A stretch of 54,700 nucleotides of DNA from the IMG/VR virus record IMGVR_UViG_3300028897_000119, positions 1 to 54,700 of that record; one strand, given 5' to 3'. The position numbers and the translations under genes are program-made. Shown here piece by piece: positions 6,740 to 12,661 of the stretch (its first letter is position 1; every line of letters begins with the position of its first letter). This DNA is from a virus. Below the pieces are notes generated by a model, which saw nothing but the letters and a program-made list of their open reading frames with translations, had not been told where the DNA came from and did no database searches.

Positions 6740-7338
6740 CGTGGACCCTCCGAAAATGCGCCAATACATTCGAGCGAGTGCCGGACGCAATAGCCGAACT
6801 CTTTGGCCGCGTCGGTGTCGCTGGTGGTTTCTGTCGCCTGCTTGCCGTAGGTAATGCGGTGCAGGGCCTCGCCGTCGCCGAGGTACTTGTATTCCCACTT
6901 AACGGGATGATCGCCCTCGCTCCACTCGGTGAGAATCATCCACGGCGGCGGCGGCGGCAGCCCCTCGCGGAACATGCCGGCCGCGTCGCAGTGGGCAAGG
7001 TCACGCTCGCGCGCAAGCCTCGCGATCTCGTCCAGGGTGTCGGCGCTCCACTCCTCCTCAGCTTCGAGGAGGTGCAGCACGGCGGCCGCGAAGTCGGCGC
7101 GCCGCTGGTTGGTCTCCTCGATACTGCCTCGCGGGCCGGAGCCGTTGAACCAGTTATCGGAAACCCAAGCGGTGCCGCACTCCTCGCCCTCGGAGGTGCG
7201 CAGTATCGCCGTGCCGGCCTCGGAGTCGGCCAGCGTATTGATTAGCTTCGGCGCGTTGAGTACGTGCGCCATCTCCTCGCTCAAGCGGTCATCGAAAGCC
7301 TCGGCGTGAGTGTCAACGCTGATATGTATGAACCTCAT
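6736..7338 (-). CDS. Unknown acidic protein (200 aa)
   Basis: A 200-residue acidic protein starting at ATG 7338 behind GAGGAGGTGC. It has an N-terminal beta-like MRFIHISVDTH, a Glu-rich helical middle (LLEAEEEWSADTLDEIARLARERD), a run of six prolines near 128 and a C-terminal KWEYKYLGDGEALHRITYG. It is ATGA-coupled to the genes on both sides. No known domain. Confidence 0.65.
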   Translation of the reverse strand: MRFIHISVDTHAEAFDDRLSEEMAHVLNAPKLINTLADSEAGTAILRTSEGEECGTAWVSDNWFNGSGPRGSIEETNQRRADFAAAVLHLLEAEEEWSADTLDEIARLARERDLAHCDAAGMFREGLPPPPPWMILTEWSEGDHPVKWEYKYLGDGEALHRITYGKQATETTSDTDAAKEFGYCVRHSLECIGAFSEGPR

Positions 7339-7559
7339 GGCTGCACCTCCTCGGCGCTGTCGAAAAACGCGCCCGAATAGGTGCCGATATGCAAGTCGCC
7401 CGCCTCGTCGATCTCGGCCGGATAGATACCGCTCGGGACATCGTCGGGGTCGTCTTGGCGCAGGATTAGCGCCTTTGCGTCGCGCTGGTCGGGGTCGTCA
7501 TAGGGCCCGTAGAGCGTGGGCTCGACATCCTGATAAATGAACAAAACGTAAAATTTCAT
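7335..7559 (-). CDS. Unknown acidic small protein (74 aa)
   Basis: ATG 7559 is preceded by ACGCGAGGAG at 7 bases, deciding the start; the open frame continues upstream through the hairpin but has no ribosome site there. The 74 residues are strongly acidic (PYDDPDQRDAK, RQDDPDDVPSG) and start with an aromatic beta segment MKFYVLFIYQDVEP. Possible nucleic-acid mimic or host-protein binder; no family recognised. Confidence 0.65.
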   Translation of the reverse strand: MKFYVLFIYQDVEPTLYGPYDDPDQRDAKALILRQDDPDDVPSGIYPAEIDEAGDLHIGTYSGAFFDSAEEVQP

Positions 7560-7565
7560 CGTGTT

Positions 7566-7576
7566 ACTCCTCGCGT
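7566..7576 (-). promoter_or_regulatory. ACGCGAGGAG extended ribosome-site motif, copy A
   Basis: Minus-strand ACGCGAGGAGT ends 6 bases before ATG 7559. It includes a Shine-Dalgarno core (GGAG) with a conserved ACGCGA extension shared with six other minus-strand genes. Confidence 0.75.
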
Positions 7577-7580
7577 GAAC

Positions 7581-7605
7581 GGGCGCCGACACTGTGCCGG
7601 CGCCC
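7581..7605 (-). terminator. GC-rich hairpin between minus-strand genes
   Basis: GGGCGCCG (7581-7588) pairs perfectly with CGGCGCCC (7598-7605). It lies directly after the stop of the 7615-7866 gene and just ahead of the ACGCGAGGAG motif. There is no U-run on the minus strand (the T-rich side is on the plus strand), so it may be an attenuator or mRNA-stabilising or processing hairpin and not a simple terminator. Confidence 0.5.
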
Positions 7606-7614
7606 TTGTTGGTT

Positions 7615-7866
7615 TCAGTAGCGCGCAAGCTGCTCGATCCAGTCGAGGCCGTTGCTTATGGGTGCCTCGATCCGCTGGCAGCCCTCGCCATTGCTGAACG
7701 GGTACAGGATCGTGCCCCGCCTTGCTTCTCGGTCGTAGTAAAGCCAGCGGTCGCCGTGCGCGGCGAAGCCGAGACCCTGGGCGAGCGCCTCGACATACTC
7801 GCGCTGCGCCCATACCTGCCGAGCCTCGCCCTCGCGGGGCTCGGTGAGTGTCTTGCTGATTGTCAT
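7615..7866 (-). CDS. Unknown small protein (83 aa)
   Basis: Start ATG 7866 behind CTAGGAGGTACGCC. The 83 residues begin MTISKTLTEPREGEARQVW and end with WLYYDREARRGTILYPFSNGEGCQRIEAP. The WxYY...FSNGEGxQ block resembles WHYFSNGQGRQIV of the 220-residue protein at 8151-8813, so the two may be paralogues sharing a small beta module. Function unknown. Confidence 0.65.
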   Translation of the reverse strand: MTISKTLTEPREGEARQVWAQREYVEALAQGLGFAAHGDRWLYYDREARRGTILYPFSNGEGCQRIEAPISNGLDWIEQLARY

Positions 7867-7876
7867 GGCGTACCTC

Positions 7877-8161
7877 CTAGAATTCGTCGGCCTCGATAAT
7901 TCCCCGGCCGCACTCGTTGCACGTTTGCCCGATGGCGTCGGGCTCGGCCCAAGTCCCGCAGTCGGGACAAATAGCAGACTCCGGCGCGGTAGCCTCGAAG
8001 CTCCACGCGCCGCAAGTGTTGCCGTTAATGTCGAGCAGGTTCCCGCAGTCATGGCCGGCCTCGATACGGTTGGCGGCCTGCCGTAGCAGGCGCGCCGTCT
8101 CAGTCTCGCCGCCGTCCGCGAAAGCGGAGCCGTTGCCCTCGATCTCAAGACTAAGCCGCAT
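7877..8161 (-). CDS. Zinc-ribbon protein (94 aa)
   Basis: A 94-residue acidic protein from ATG 8161, preceded by GGAGGCGAAAG and overlapping the previous gene by 11 bases. The C-terminal half contains CPDC, then CNEC after 15 residues, a clear four-cysteine zinc ribbon; a further pair of cysteines flanks GNLLDINGNTCGAW. It could be a DNA/RNA- or RNA-polymerase-binding early protein; that role is inferred from fold only. Confidence 0.7.
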   Translation of the reverse strand: MRLSLEIEGNGSAFADGGETETARLLRQAANRIEAGHDCGNLLDINGNTCGAWSFEATAPESAICPDCGTWAEPDAIGQTCNECGRGIIEADEF

Positions 8162-8813
8162 CTTTCGCCTCCTTCGCGCGGTAGTCGCGCAGGAACTCGA
8201 TAACGGCCGCCATCTCGCGGGCGCTGAGGTCAATCTTTACGCTGCCGGGGCTGCGGTATTCAATCGTCAACGGCCCGCCCTCGATCTCGCGGACAAAATA
8301 GGGCCGGTCGGCCTGCCGGTGCTCGTTGTGAGTGTCGCGCGTTGCTTTCCATAGCAAGTCGATAAGCTCGGCCTCGCCGTCGCTGCTCTTTTGCCGGTCG
8401 GCTGCGATCTCCTCGGCCCTCGCATAAAGGCGCTCGTATTCCGGCAATAGCCGGCGCTCGATGTCGCGCGCGATAGCCTCGGGAGTCCTTGAACGGGCGC
8501 ACGAGATAACCGGCCGCGACTCTTTCGGGTTCCACATTGTCGAGGGGTCCACGGTCATCGTGCGGCCATCGGGGTCGGCGTAAGTCGGCCAGCCCAGGGC
8601 GCGGAACTCGAAGCGGTCGGGCTTGTTCCATACCACCTCGGCCACTATCTGCCGGCCTTGCCCGTTGCTGAAATAGTGCCAGCGGCTCCATGCGTCCTGT
8701 TCCTCGGGGTCGGGGTCAAGCTGCCAGCCGTTGCCGAGTGCCTCGGCTACTGGTGCAAGCTGCTCCCGCATATATGCGCGCTCCTCGGCGCGTTCTTTCT
8801 GGTAGTCGTTCAT
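8151..8813 (-). CDS. Unknown protein (220 aa)
   Basis: A 220-residue charged protein from ATG 8813 behind ACGCGAGGAG. It opens with a coiled helix (YQKERAEERAYMREQL), continues with WHYFSNGQGRQIVAEVVWNKPDRFEFRALGWPTY (beta-rich, similar to the 7615 protein), and ends with helical segments (LSAREMAAVIEFLRDYRAKEAKDAA). No catalytic motif is evident. Confidence 0.65.
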   Translation of the reverse strand: MNDYQKERAEERAYMREQLAPVAEALGNGWQLDPDPEEQDAWSRWHYFSNGQGRQIVAEVVWNKPDRFEFRALGWPTYADPDGRTMTVDPSTMWNPKESRPVISCARSRTPEAIARDIERRLLPEYERLYARAEEIAADRQKSSDGEAELIDLLWKATRDTHNEHRQADRPYFVREIEGGPLTIEYRSPGSVKIDLSAREMAAVIEFLRDYRAKEAKDAA

Positions 8814-8819
8814 GCTCTT

Positions 8820-8830
8820 ACTCCTCGCGT
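8820..8830 (-). promoter_or_regulatory. ACGCGAGGAG extended ribosome-site motif, copy B
   Basis: Minus-strand ACGCGAGGAGT six bases before ATG 8813. It follows a 10-bp-arm hairpin and a smaller GGGTC/GACCC stem in the same gap. Confidence 0.75.
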
Positions 8831-8857
8831 AAGGGTTACGGGTCCAATGCGACCCAC

Positions 8858-8882
8858 CAAGCCGCCGACTCGCGGCGGCTTG
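8858..8882 (-). terminator. 10-bp-arm hairpin, first of two identical-arm copies
   Basis: CAAGCCGCCG (8858-8867) and CGGCGGCTTG (8873-8882) flank the loop ACTCG. It stands 10 bases after the stop of the 8892-9038 gene. The same arms recur at 10358-10382. No U-tract follows on either strand, so it is more likely an attenuator or RNA-processing hairpin than a strong terminator. Confidence 0.55.
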
Positions 8883-8891
8883 AGGGGGGCA

Positions 8892-9038
8892 CTAATGCCA
8901 GTCGTGGACGTAGCCGCCAAGGCGGCGAATCTCGGCCATTGCCTCGCGGTGCTCGGCCTCGCTGCGGGTTATCCACGTATTGCCGGCCATGCCGGCGCGC
9001 GGGGGCGAATAGCCCCAATGTATGACGCTGTACCTCAT
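8892..9038 (-). CDS. Tiny unknown protein (48 aa)
   Basis: ATG 9038 with GGAGGCGCGGCT upstream gives 48 residues, MRYSVIHWGYSPPRAGM... ending RRLGGYVHDWH. It overlaps the preceding gene's stop by ATGA (9035-9038), which fixes the start. No family recognised. Confidence 0.6.
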   Translation of the reverse strand: MRYSVIHWGYSPPRAGMAGNTWITRSEAEHREAMAEIRRLGGYVHDWH

Positions 9039-9295
9039 AGCCGCGCCTCCTGCGTTGTTAGCCAGCGGTCGAGGCGTCGCTCCTCGGCTTCGAGGTCGGC
9101 GATAAGCTGCAACGACTCGGCCAGCGTCCACGCGGTCGAGCCGGTCGCCTTTTCGCGCGCTCGCTGCGCGATCTCGACAATGGCGCCGGCTAGTTGCTCG
9201 TCTACCGGCCGCGCCGACTGCATGATGCAGCCGACACGCCGGCCCAGGGTGCGGGCGCCTTGCTCCCGCAGTAGCTCCACCGCGCTAGTAGTCAT
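9035..9295 (-). CDS. Unknown helical protein (86 aa)
   Basis: ATG 9295, with GGGAGGCTTACGGCT upstream, gives 86 residues that look fully helical (AVELLREQGAR..., EQLAGAIVEIAQRAREKA, LQLIADLEAEERRLDRWL). The segment coding for VGCIMQSA carries a 22-base palindromic sequence that recurs near the end of terS. No domain recognised. Confidence 0.65.
   Translation of the reverse strand: MTTSAVELLREQGARTLGRRVGCIMQSARPVDEQLAGAIVEIAQRAREKATGSTAWTLAESLQLIADLEAEERRLDRWLTTQEARL
9213..9234. repeat. 22-bp palindromic repeat, copy inside the 9035-9295 gene
   Basis: This 22-bp stretch, centred on TGCATGATGCA (9219-9229), matches 12432-12453 at 21 of 22 positions; the single difference is the central base. 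A shorter version of the core, TGCATTATGCA, spans the terS start at 11897-11907. Confidence 0.7.
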
Positions 9296-9653
9296 AGCCG
9301 TAAGCCTCCCCGCCCTCGGCGTCGCACCAATTGGCCAGCCGCTTCGCGGCATAGATGGCGCTCAGCCCGTTAATGTATTCGGCCTGCTCCTCGTAGTCGG
9401 TGAACGTGTCGGCGATGCGCTCGCCGTCGCGGAACACCTCAAGGCCGGCATAGCCGAGCGAATCGCGGCGGGCCAGCACGTAGAGCGCGCCGCCCTCCTC
9501 GAATAGATCGAGGTCGTCGCCGGTGCCGGCGCCGATGGCGTAGCGGTGCCCGCGCCATATGACGACAGTGGCGGGGTTATAGCGGCCGGCGGCTCGCTGC
9601 TCCTCCCATGTCTCGCGGTCTAGCTGATACTCGAACGGTTTAAGGGTTCGCAT
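9285..9653 (-). CDS. Unknown acidic protein (122 aa)
   Basis: A 122-residue protein from ATG 9653 behind ACGCGAGGAG. It contains TVVIWRGHRYAIGAGTGDDLDLFEEGGALYVLARRDSLGYAGLEVFRDGERI, a series of short beta strands and turns, then an acidic helix. It overlaps the downstream gene (9035-9295) by 11 bases. No known function. Confidence 0.65.
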   Translation of the reverse strand: MRTLKPFEYQLDRETWEEQRAAGRYNPATVVIWRGHRYAIGAGTGDDLDLFEEGGALYVLARRDSLGYAGLEVFRDGERIADTFTDYEEQAEYINGLSAIYAAKRLANWCDAEGGEAYGYDY

Positions 9654-9870
9654 GTCGTGACTCCTCGCGTTGAATCCAATAGGTGAGATCGCCGAGGGTG
9701 CGGCCGACTGGCCGCCACTCCTCGGATTTATCGCAGGGCTGCGCGTACCATGCGCGGACCCACTCGCCCCGGTCGTTGTAGACTTTGCGCCGGGGGTTAA
9801 TGGTCAAGCCCTTGCGGGCGCGCCACTGGCGGCCCGCGATGCGGAATACTCGGGTTTTCTCGTAGGCCAT
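9640..9870 (-). CDS. Unknown basic small protein (76 aa)
   Basis: A 76-residue basic protein (MAYEKTRVFRIAGRQWRARKGLTINPRRKVYNDRGEWVRAWY...). ATG 9870 follows GAGGTGTGACCG. Its coding end overlaps the start of the next gene by 14 bases, so it also encodes the whole of that gene's ribosome motif (copy C). Function unknown. Confidence 0.65.
   Translation of the reverse strand: MAYEKTRVFRIAGRQWRARKGLTINPRRKVYNDRGEWVRAWYAQPCDKSEEWRPVGRTLGDLTYWIQREESRHANP
9660..9670 (-). promoter_or_regulatory. ACGCGAGGAG extended ribosome-site motif, copy C
   Basis: Minus-strand ACGCGAGGAGT six bases before ATG 9653. This copy is inside the coding sequence of the 9640-9870 gene, where it encodes residues near its C-terminus, so the motif is kept even under coding constraint. 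Confidence 0.7.
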
Positions 9871-9873
9871 CGG

Positions 9874-10302
9874 TCACACCTCGAAGCGGTCAAAAACGGG
9901 GATAGGCGAGGCGCTCGGGCCTCGGCTGTCGCTGGTGTCGATGTAGTGGCCGCCGAACATACCGCCGAGGCGGGGCCGGCCGTTGTCATCGACCGGGACG
10001 GCCTTGGCGCGCATTAGCTTGTGCTGCTTGGCGTAGCAAAGCGGCCGGCCGTCCGCGTCGTAGCGGTCAAGCTGGCCGATCTCGCCGAGCCACTGCGGCG
10101 ACGCCGCCAGCATGTAGCCACTGGCGCAGCCCTGCGGGTCGAGGTCATAGACCAGCGCCAGCGCCGGCATATCGTCGCGCGCCTCGAATATCTCCGGCAT
10201 ACCGTCGCCGATCAGGCAGGCGTGACGCTTGCCGCTGGTGACGCCGCCGGCGGTGCAATCCATGCCCTGCACGAAAACCATTAAGCCTTTCAGTGTTGTC
10301 AT
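9874..10302 (-). CDS. Unknown protein (142 aa)
   Basis: A 142-residue protein from ATG 10302 behind ACGCGAGGAG. Features include GLMVFVQGMDCTAGGVTSGKRHACLIGDGMPEIFEARDDMPALALVYDLD at the N-terminus and RPLCYAKQHKLMRAKAVPVDDNGRPRLGGMFGGHYIDTSDSRG at the C-terminus, suggesting an alpha/beta fold with Gly-rich loops. No motif I can assign. Confidence 0.65.
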   Translation of the reverse strand: MTTLKGLMVFVQGMDCTAGGVTSGKRHACLIGDGMPEIFEARDDMPALALVYDLDPQGCASGYMLAASPQWLGEIGQLDRYDADGRPLCYAKQHKLMRAKAVPVDDNGRPRLGGMFGGHYIDTSDSRGPSASPIPVFDRFEV

Positions 10303-10308
10303 TGTCTT

Positions 10309-10319
10309 ACTCCTCGCGT
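10309..10319 (-). promoter_or_regulatory. ACGCGAGGAG extended ribosome-site motif, copy D
   Basis: Minus-strand ACGCGAGGAGT six bases before ATG 10302, in an 89-bp gap that also holds two hairpins (GCGGGCC/GGTCCGC just upstream, and the 10-bp-arm repeat at 10358-10382). Confidence 0.75.
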
Positions 10320-10357
10320 TGTCGCGGACCCTGGGCCCGCTGTTGTGAAAGCACTAA

Positions 10358-10382
10358 CAAGCCGCCGGCGCGCGGCGGCTTG
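10358..10382 (-). terminator. 10-bp-arm hairpin, second copy
   Basis: CAAGCCGCCG (10358-10367) and CGGCGGCTTG (10373-10382) flank the loop GCGCG, 10 bases after the stop of the methylase-like gene. Both arms and the distance to the upstream stop are the same as in the copy at 8858-8882, while the loop differs, so selection appears to act on the stem. Confidence 0.6.
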
Positions 10383-10391
10383 GTGGTGCCC

Positions 10392-11336
10392 TCAGATAAG
10401 GGCAAGCTGTACCGGCTCGGCCAGCGGCTCGGCCGCCCGCCTCGCGACGCTTGCGACGCCGCCCCACTGGTCGGCCATCGCGCGCGCTATGCCGGCAAAG
10501 AATCGGCTCCGCTTGTGGCCTCGGTCGTCGCTCGGGCCCATACGGTCGGCGCCGCATGGCGACTGATTCGCCCACCGCTTAACCGGCTTGCCCTTGTAGG
10601 TGTCGAGGCGGGGCGCGACATAGTCGGCGGGGTCCGCTTCGAGCTTGGGCAGGCCGTGCAACCATAGGCCGGTTTTCTTGCTGTGGTCGTGGCCGTACTC
10701 GTAGGGCTGCACGTATTGGTCGGCCGGCCGTATCTCGGTGCCGATGCAGCCCACCGGATTTTCAAGCGCCCACCGCTCGACCGGCGCCGCCATGAGATCG
10801 CGGACAAAGTCGAGCGCCTCGATACGCTTGGCCTCGCGCTCGGGGTCACGCTGGCAGCGCCAAAGCTGGCAGGCGGCGAGGTAGGTACAGGGTGGGTGGA
10901 AAATGGCGAGGTGGTAGCCGTCGCCGATAATGTCCCGAACGTCGCCGGTGTAGTGCTGCCCCTCCGGCGACTCGGTCGGCAGGATGTCGCAGCTTGTGGC
11001 GTCGTGGCCGGCGGCCGCGAAAGCATCGCGGACAGTGCCCGAGAATTCGCAGCCGACGAGTACGCGGCTCAGGTGGTAGCCGCTGGCGCTGGCGCGCTCC
11101 TCGGCCGCTGCGATCTCGTCGCCATAGTCGGCGATCGACTCGGCGCCGGGGCGCTGCGTATAGACCGCCTCGGCGAGTAGCTCGCCGGTGTCGATGTAGT
11201 CGGCGGCCACGGCGTCGCCGTTTCGCACGTTGAGAAGCTGCGAGGCGGTCAGTGCGGCCCGCACGGCTGCCGAGTAGTCGGCAGCCAAGCGGGTCACGTT
11301 CAGCCGGTCCAGTCGAATCAGGCGGCCGCTGGTCAT
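10392..11336 (-). CDS. Cytosine-DNA-methylase-like protein with unknown N-terminal extension
   Basis: A 314-residue protein starting at ATG 11336 (GGAGGCGAAGCA upstream, ATGA overlap with the preceding gene). Residues about 91-300 match phage DNA C5-methylase-like proteins: SAM-loop-like VLVGCEFSG at 92-100, CDILP near 116, HPPCTYLA with the PC pair at 149-150, and ENPVG at 192-196. A target-recognition domain as in bacterial enzymes is not evident. The first ~90 residues are an extra domain I do not recognise. If active it would methylate phage DNA against host restriction, but many phage members of this family have unproven activity. Adjacent genes include an HNH-associated module. Confidence 0.75.
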   Translation of the reverse strand: MTSGRLIRLDRLNVTRLAADYSAAVRAALTASQLLNVRNGDAVAADYIDTGELLAEAVYTQRPGAESIADYGDEIAAAEERASASGYHLSRVLVGCEFSGTVRDAFAAAGHDATSCDILPTESPEGQHYTGDVRDIIGDGYHLAIFHPPCTYLAACQLWRCQRDPEREAKRIEALDFVRDLMAAPVERWALENPVGCIGTEIRPADQYVQPYEYGHDHSKKTGLWLHGLPKLEADPADYVAPRLDTYKGKPVKRWANQSPCGADRMGPSDDRGHKRSRFFAGIARAMADQWGGVASVARRAAEPLAEPVQLALI

Positions 11337-11749
11337 TGCTTCGCCTCCACGTTGCGGCGTACCTGCGTCGCGTTGTACTCGGCGGCGTCGGCAGCATAGG
11401 CGCGCTCGGCGCTGCGGCGGTCAAGCTCGGCGCGCATGGCGTCCCTGAGTGCCCGCTGATAGTTGGGCAGGCAGCGATAGCCGTGGCCGTCCATTGTCAT
11501 CGCCTTGTCGCCGCCAGCCATATCGGCATGGCAGGCGCTCGCGTTCATCAGCTTGGCCTCAATGCTTCCCCGGCTGCGGCCGGCTAGTGGTCCGGTATCG
11601 CCGGGGCCGTTGCTGCGGCTGATATGGCGAATCATGGCGGCCTTGTTGTAGTCCTCGCGGCGCCGGACTCGGTCGAGCATGTCGAAGTAAAGGCGGCAAA
11701 GCGCAAGATTCTCGGCAGCCGTCCAAGGGGTGCGTTTCGTGACAGTCAT
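11333..11749 (-). CDS. HNH-nuclease-associated module, stand-alone (138 aa)
   Basis: First gene of the minus-strand block, from ATG 11749 behind ACGCGAGGACC. Residues 8-110 read TPWTAAENLALCRLYFDMLDRV...KAAMIRHIS...RSRGSIEAKLMNASACHADM...DGHGYRCLPNYQRAL. From memory, the same order (WT..E...Y..ML, RS.GSIE.K..N.SA, GY.P..N.Q..L) forms the N-terminal domain of many bacterial HNH endonucleases and restriction-linked proteins. Here it is alone, without an HNH motif. It may bind DNA or recognise modified DNA; that is inference. The final third is an Ala/Arg-rich helix. Confidence 0.6.
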   Translation of the reverse strand: MTVTKRTPWTAAENLALCRLYFDMLDRVRRREDYNKAAMIRHISRSNGPGDTGPLAGRSRGSIEAKLMNASACHADMAGGDKAMTMDGHGYRCLPNYQRALRDAMRAELDRRSAERAYAADAAEYNATQVRRNVEAKQ

Positions 11750-11755
11750 GGTGTT

Positions 11756-11766
11756 GGTCCTCGCGT
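11756..11766 (-). promoter_or_regulatory. ACGCGAGGAC motif, copy E
   Basis: Minus-strand ACGCGAGGACC, six bases before ATG 11749. First-gene copy of the early minus operon; the core reads ACGCGAGGA with C in place of the final G. Confidence 0.65.
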
Positions 11767-11825
11767 TGTAGTGTCGGCCTAGTGAGGGCCGGCTCGCTCG
11801 TTTGAGGGAGCATCGCGGATTCTGA

Positions 11826-11838
11826 GGCACAATGTGCC
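11826..11838. promoter_or_regulatory. Perfect 6-1-6 palindrome, candidate operator
   Basis: GGCACAATGTGCC is a perfect inverted repeat around a single central base, in the middle of the divergent gap. Its size and symmetry suit a dimeric HTH repressor; the small HTH protein at 5840-6043 is one candidate reader. Confidence 0.5.
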
Positions 11839-11902
11839 GGGATGTCAAGCGGCTAGGCTGAGGAGTAGAATTCCCGGCAATCCGGCAGGCATAGGGTGCA
11901 TT

Positions 11903-12556
11903 ATGCAAAACACTGACGCGCAAACGAAAACCGACCCGGCAGGCAGCAACTCACACAAGGGAGGGAGACCCACCACCTACCGGGAAAGCGTCGGCGCTCT
12001 TATCTGCGCGCGGCTCAGCGAGGGCGAAACACTGACCGAAATATGCAGGACACCGGGAATGCCAGCACGGCAAACGGTCCACCAGTGGCGGCGCCGATTT
12101 CCGCAATTCGACGACGATTACATGCGCGCGCGGGCCGATGGCATGGAGTCAATGGCCGATGAGCTACTGACGATAGCGGACGACGACACCGGCGACCTAC
12201 TGCCGGACGGCTCGCCGAATCACGCCAACGTCGGCCGTGCCCGCCTCATGGTGGACGCTCGCAAGTTCCTCATGTCGAAGCTGTCGCCCCGGTACGCCGA
12301 CAAGGTGGAGCACCAGCACACCGGGGCAGTGGCGCACCTCGTGACCCTCGACGACCGGGAGCGTATGCGCCGGCTCGCCTCGTTCATGCTTGAGGACCAG
12401 CGCGCCGGGGCCTTGATCGAGGGGCAGGCCGGCCGACTGCATAATGCAGCCGAGGAGGGCAGCCAAGCCGGCGACCCTGCCCGCCCCACCTCGGAGGGCG
12501 AACCGCAGCCGGGGGCAATGAGTAAGGACAGCGACGGCGATGGCGATGGATCGTGA
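11903..12556 (+). CDS. terS: Terminase small subunit, Sf6-like
   Basis: A 217-residue protein from ATG 11903 (AGGG upstream; the start lies within a palindrome). It carries the Sf6-type order: GGRPTTYRESVGALICARLSEGETLTEICRTPGMPARQTVHQWRRRFPQFDDDYMRAR (DNA-binding helices), then ADELLTIADDDTGD, then VGRARLMVDARKFLMSKLSPRYADK, which is typical of small terminases that form a ring and select the packaging site. The C-terminal tail is acidic and low complexity (EEGSQAGD...DSDGDGDGS). It recruits TerL and marks the start of headful packaging, which fits the permuted ends. Confidence 0.9.
   Translation: MQNTDAQTKTDPAGSNSHKGGRPTTYRESVGALICARLSEGETLTEICRTPGMPARQTVHQWRRRFPQFDDDYMRARADGMESMADELLTIADDDTGDLLPDGSPNHANVGRARLMVDARKFLMSKLSPRYADKVEHQHTGAVAHLVTLDDRERMRRLASFMLEDQRAGALIEGQAGRLHNAAEEGSQAGDPARPTSEGEPQPGAMSKDSDGDGDGS
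12432..12453. repeat. 22-bp palindromic repeat, copy inside terS
   Basis: A near-identical copy of 9213-9234 (21 of 22 bases), centred on TGCATAATGCA (12438-12448). It lies near the 3' end of terS, a place where P22/Sf6-like phages may carry pac-type signals, so it is a candidate TerS site. Confidence 0.65.
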
Positions 12557-12570
12557 TAGGGTTCCTTATC

Positions 12571-12592
12571 CCACGGCGGGGGGCCGCTGTGG
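12571..12592 (+). other. GC-rich hairpin after terS
   Basis: CCACGGCGG (12571-12579) pairs with CCGCTGTGG (12584-12592) with one G-U pair and a GGGG loop, in the 105-bp gap between terS and the next small gene. No U-tract follows, so it is more likely a processing or attenuating stem than a terminator. Confidence 0.5.
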
Positions 12593-12661
12593 CGCGGCCA
12601 GGGCTGCTGCTGCACCATCCTCCCCACGATTTTCCGAAAAAATCCCGCGTGGAGGTGAATA

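Larger units (their letters stand above)
11750..11902. promoter_or_regulatory. Divergent control region between minus early block and late packaging block
   Basis: These 153 bases separate the minus-strand start (11749) from the terS start (11903), so promoters for both should lie here or nearby. Visible elements are the ACGCGAGGAC ribosome motif at 11757-11766, a perfect inverted repeat GGCACA-A-TGTGCC at 11826-11838, and TGCAT-T-ATGCA at 11897-11907 covering the terS ATG. I find no convincing sigma70 -35/-10 pair, so another factor may be needed. Confidence 0.6.

Noticed and set aside
9804-11587. Long plus-strand open frames opposite the minus-strand early genes (for example 10683-11180)
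   Set aside because: No ribosome sites, Ala/Gly/Arg-rich content and no linkage to each other. The minus-strand genes have coupled overlaps and motif-marked starts.
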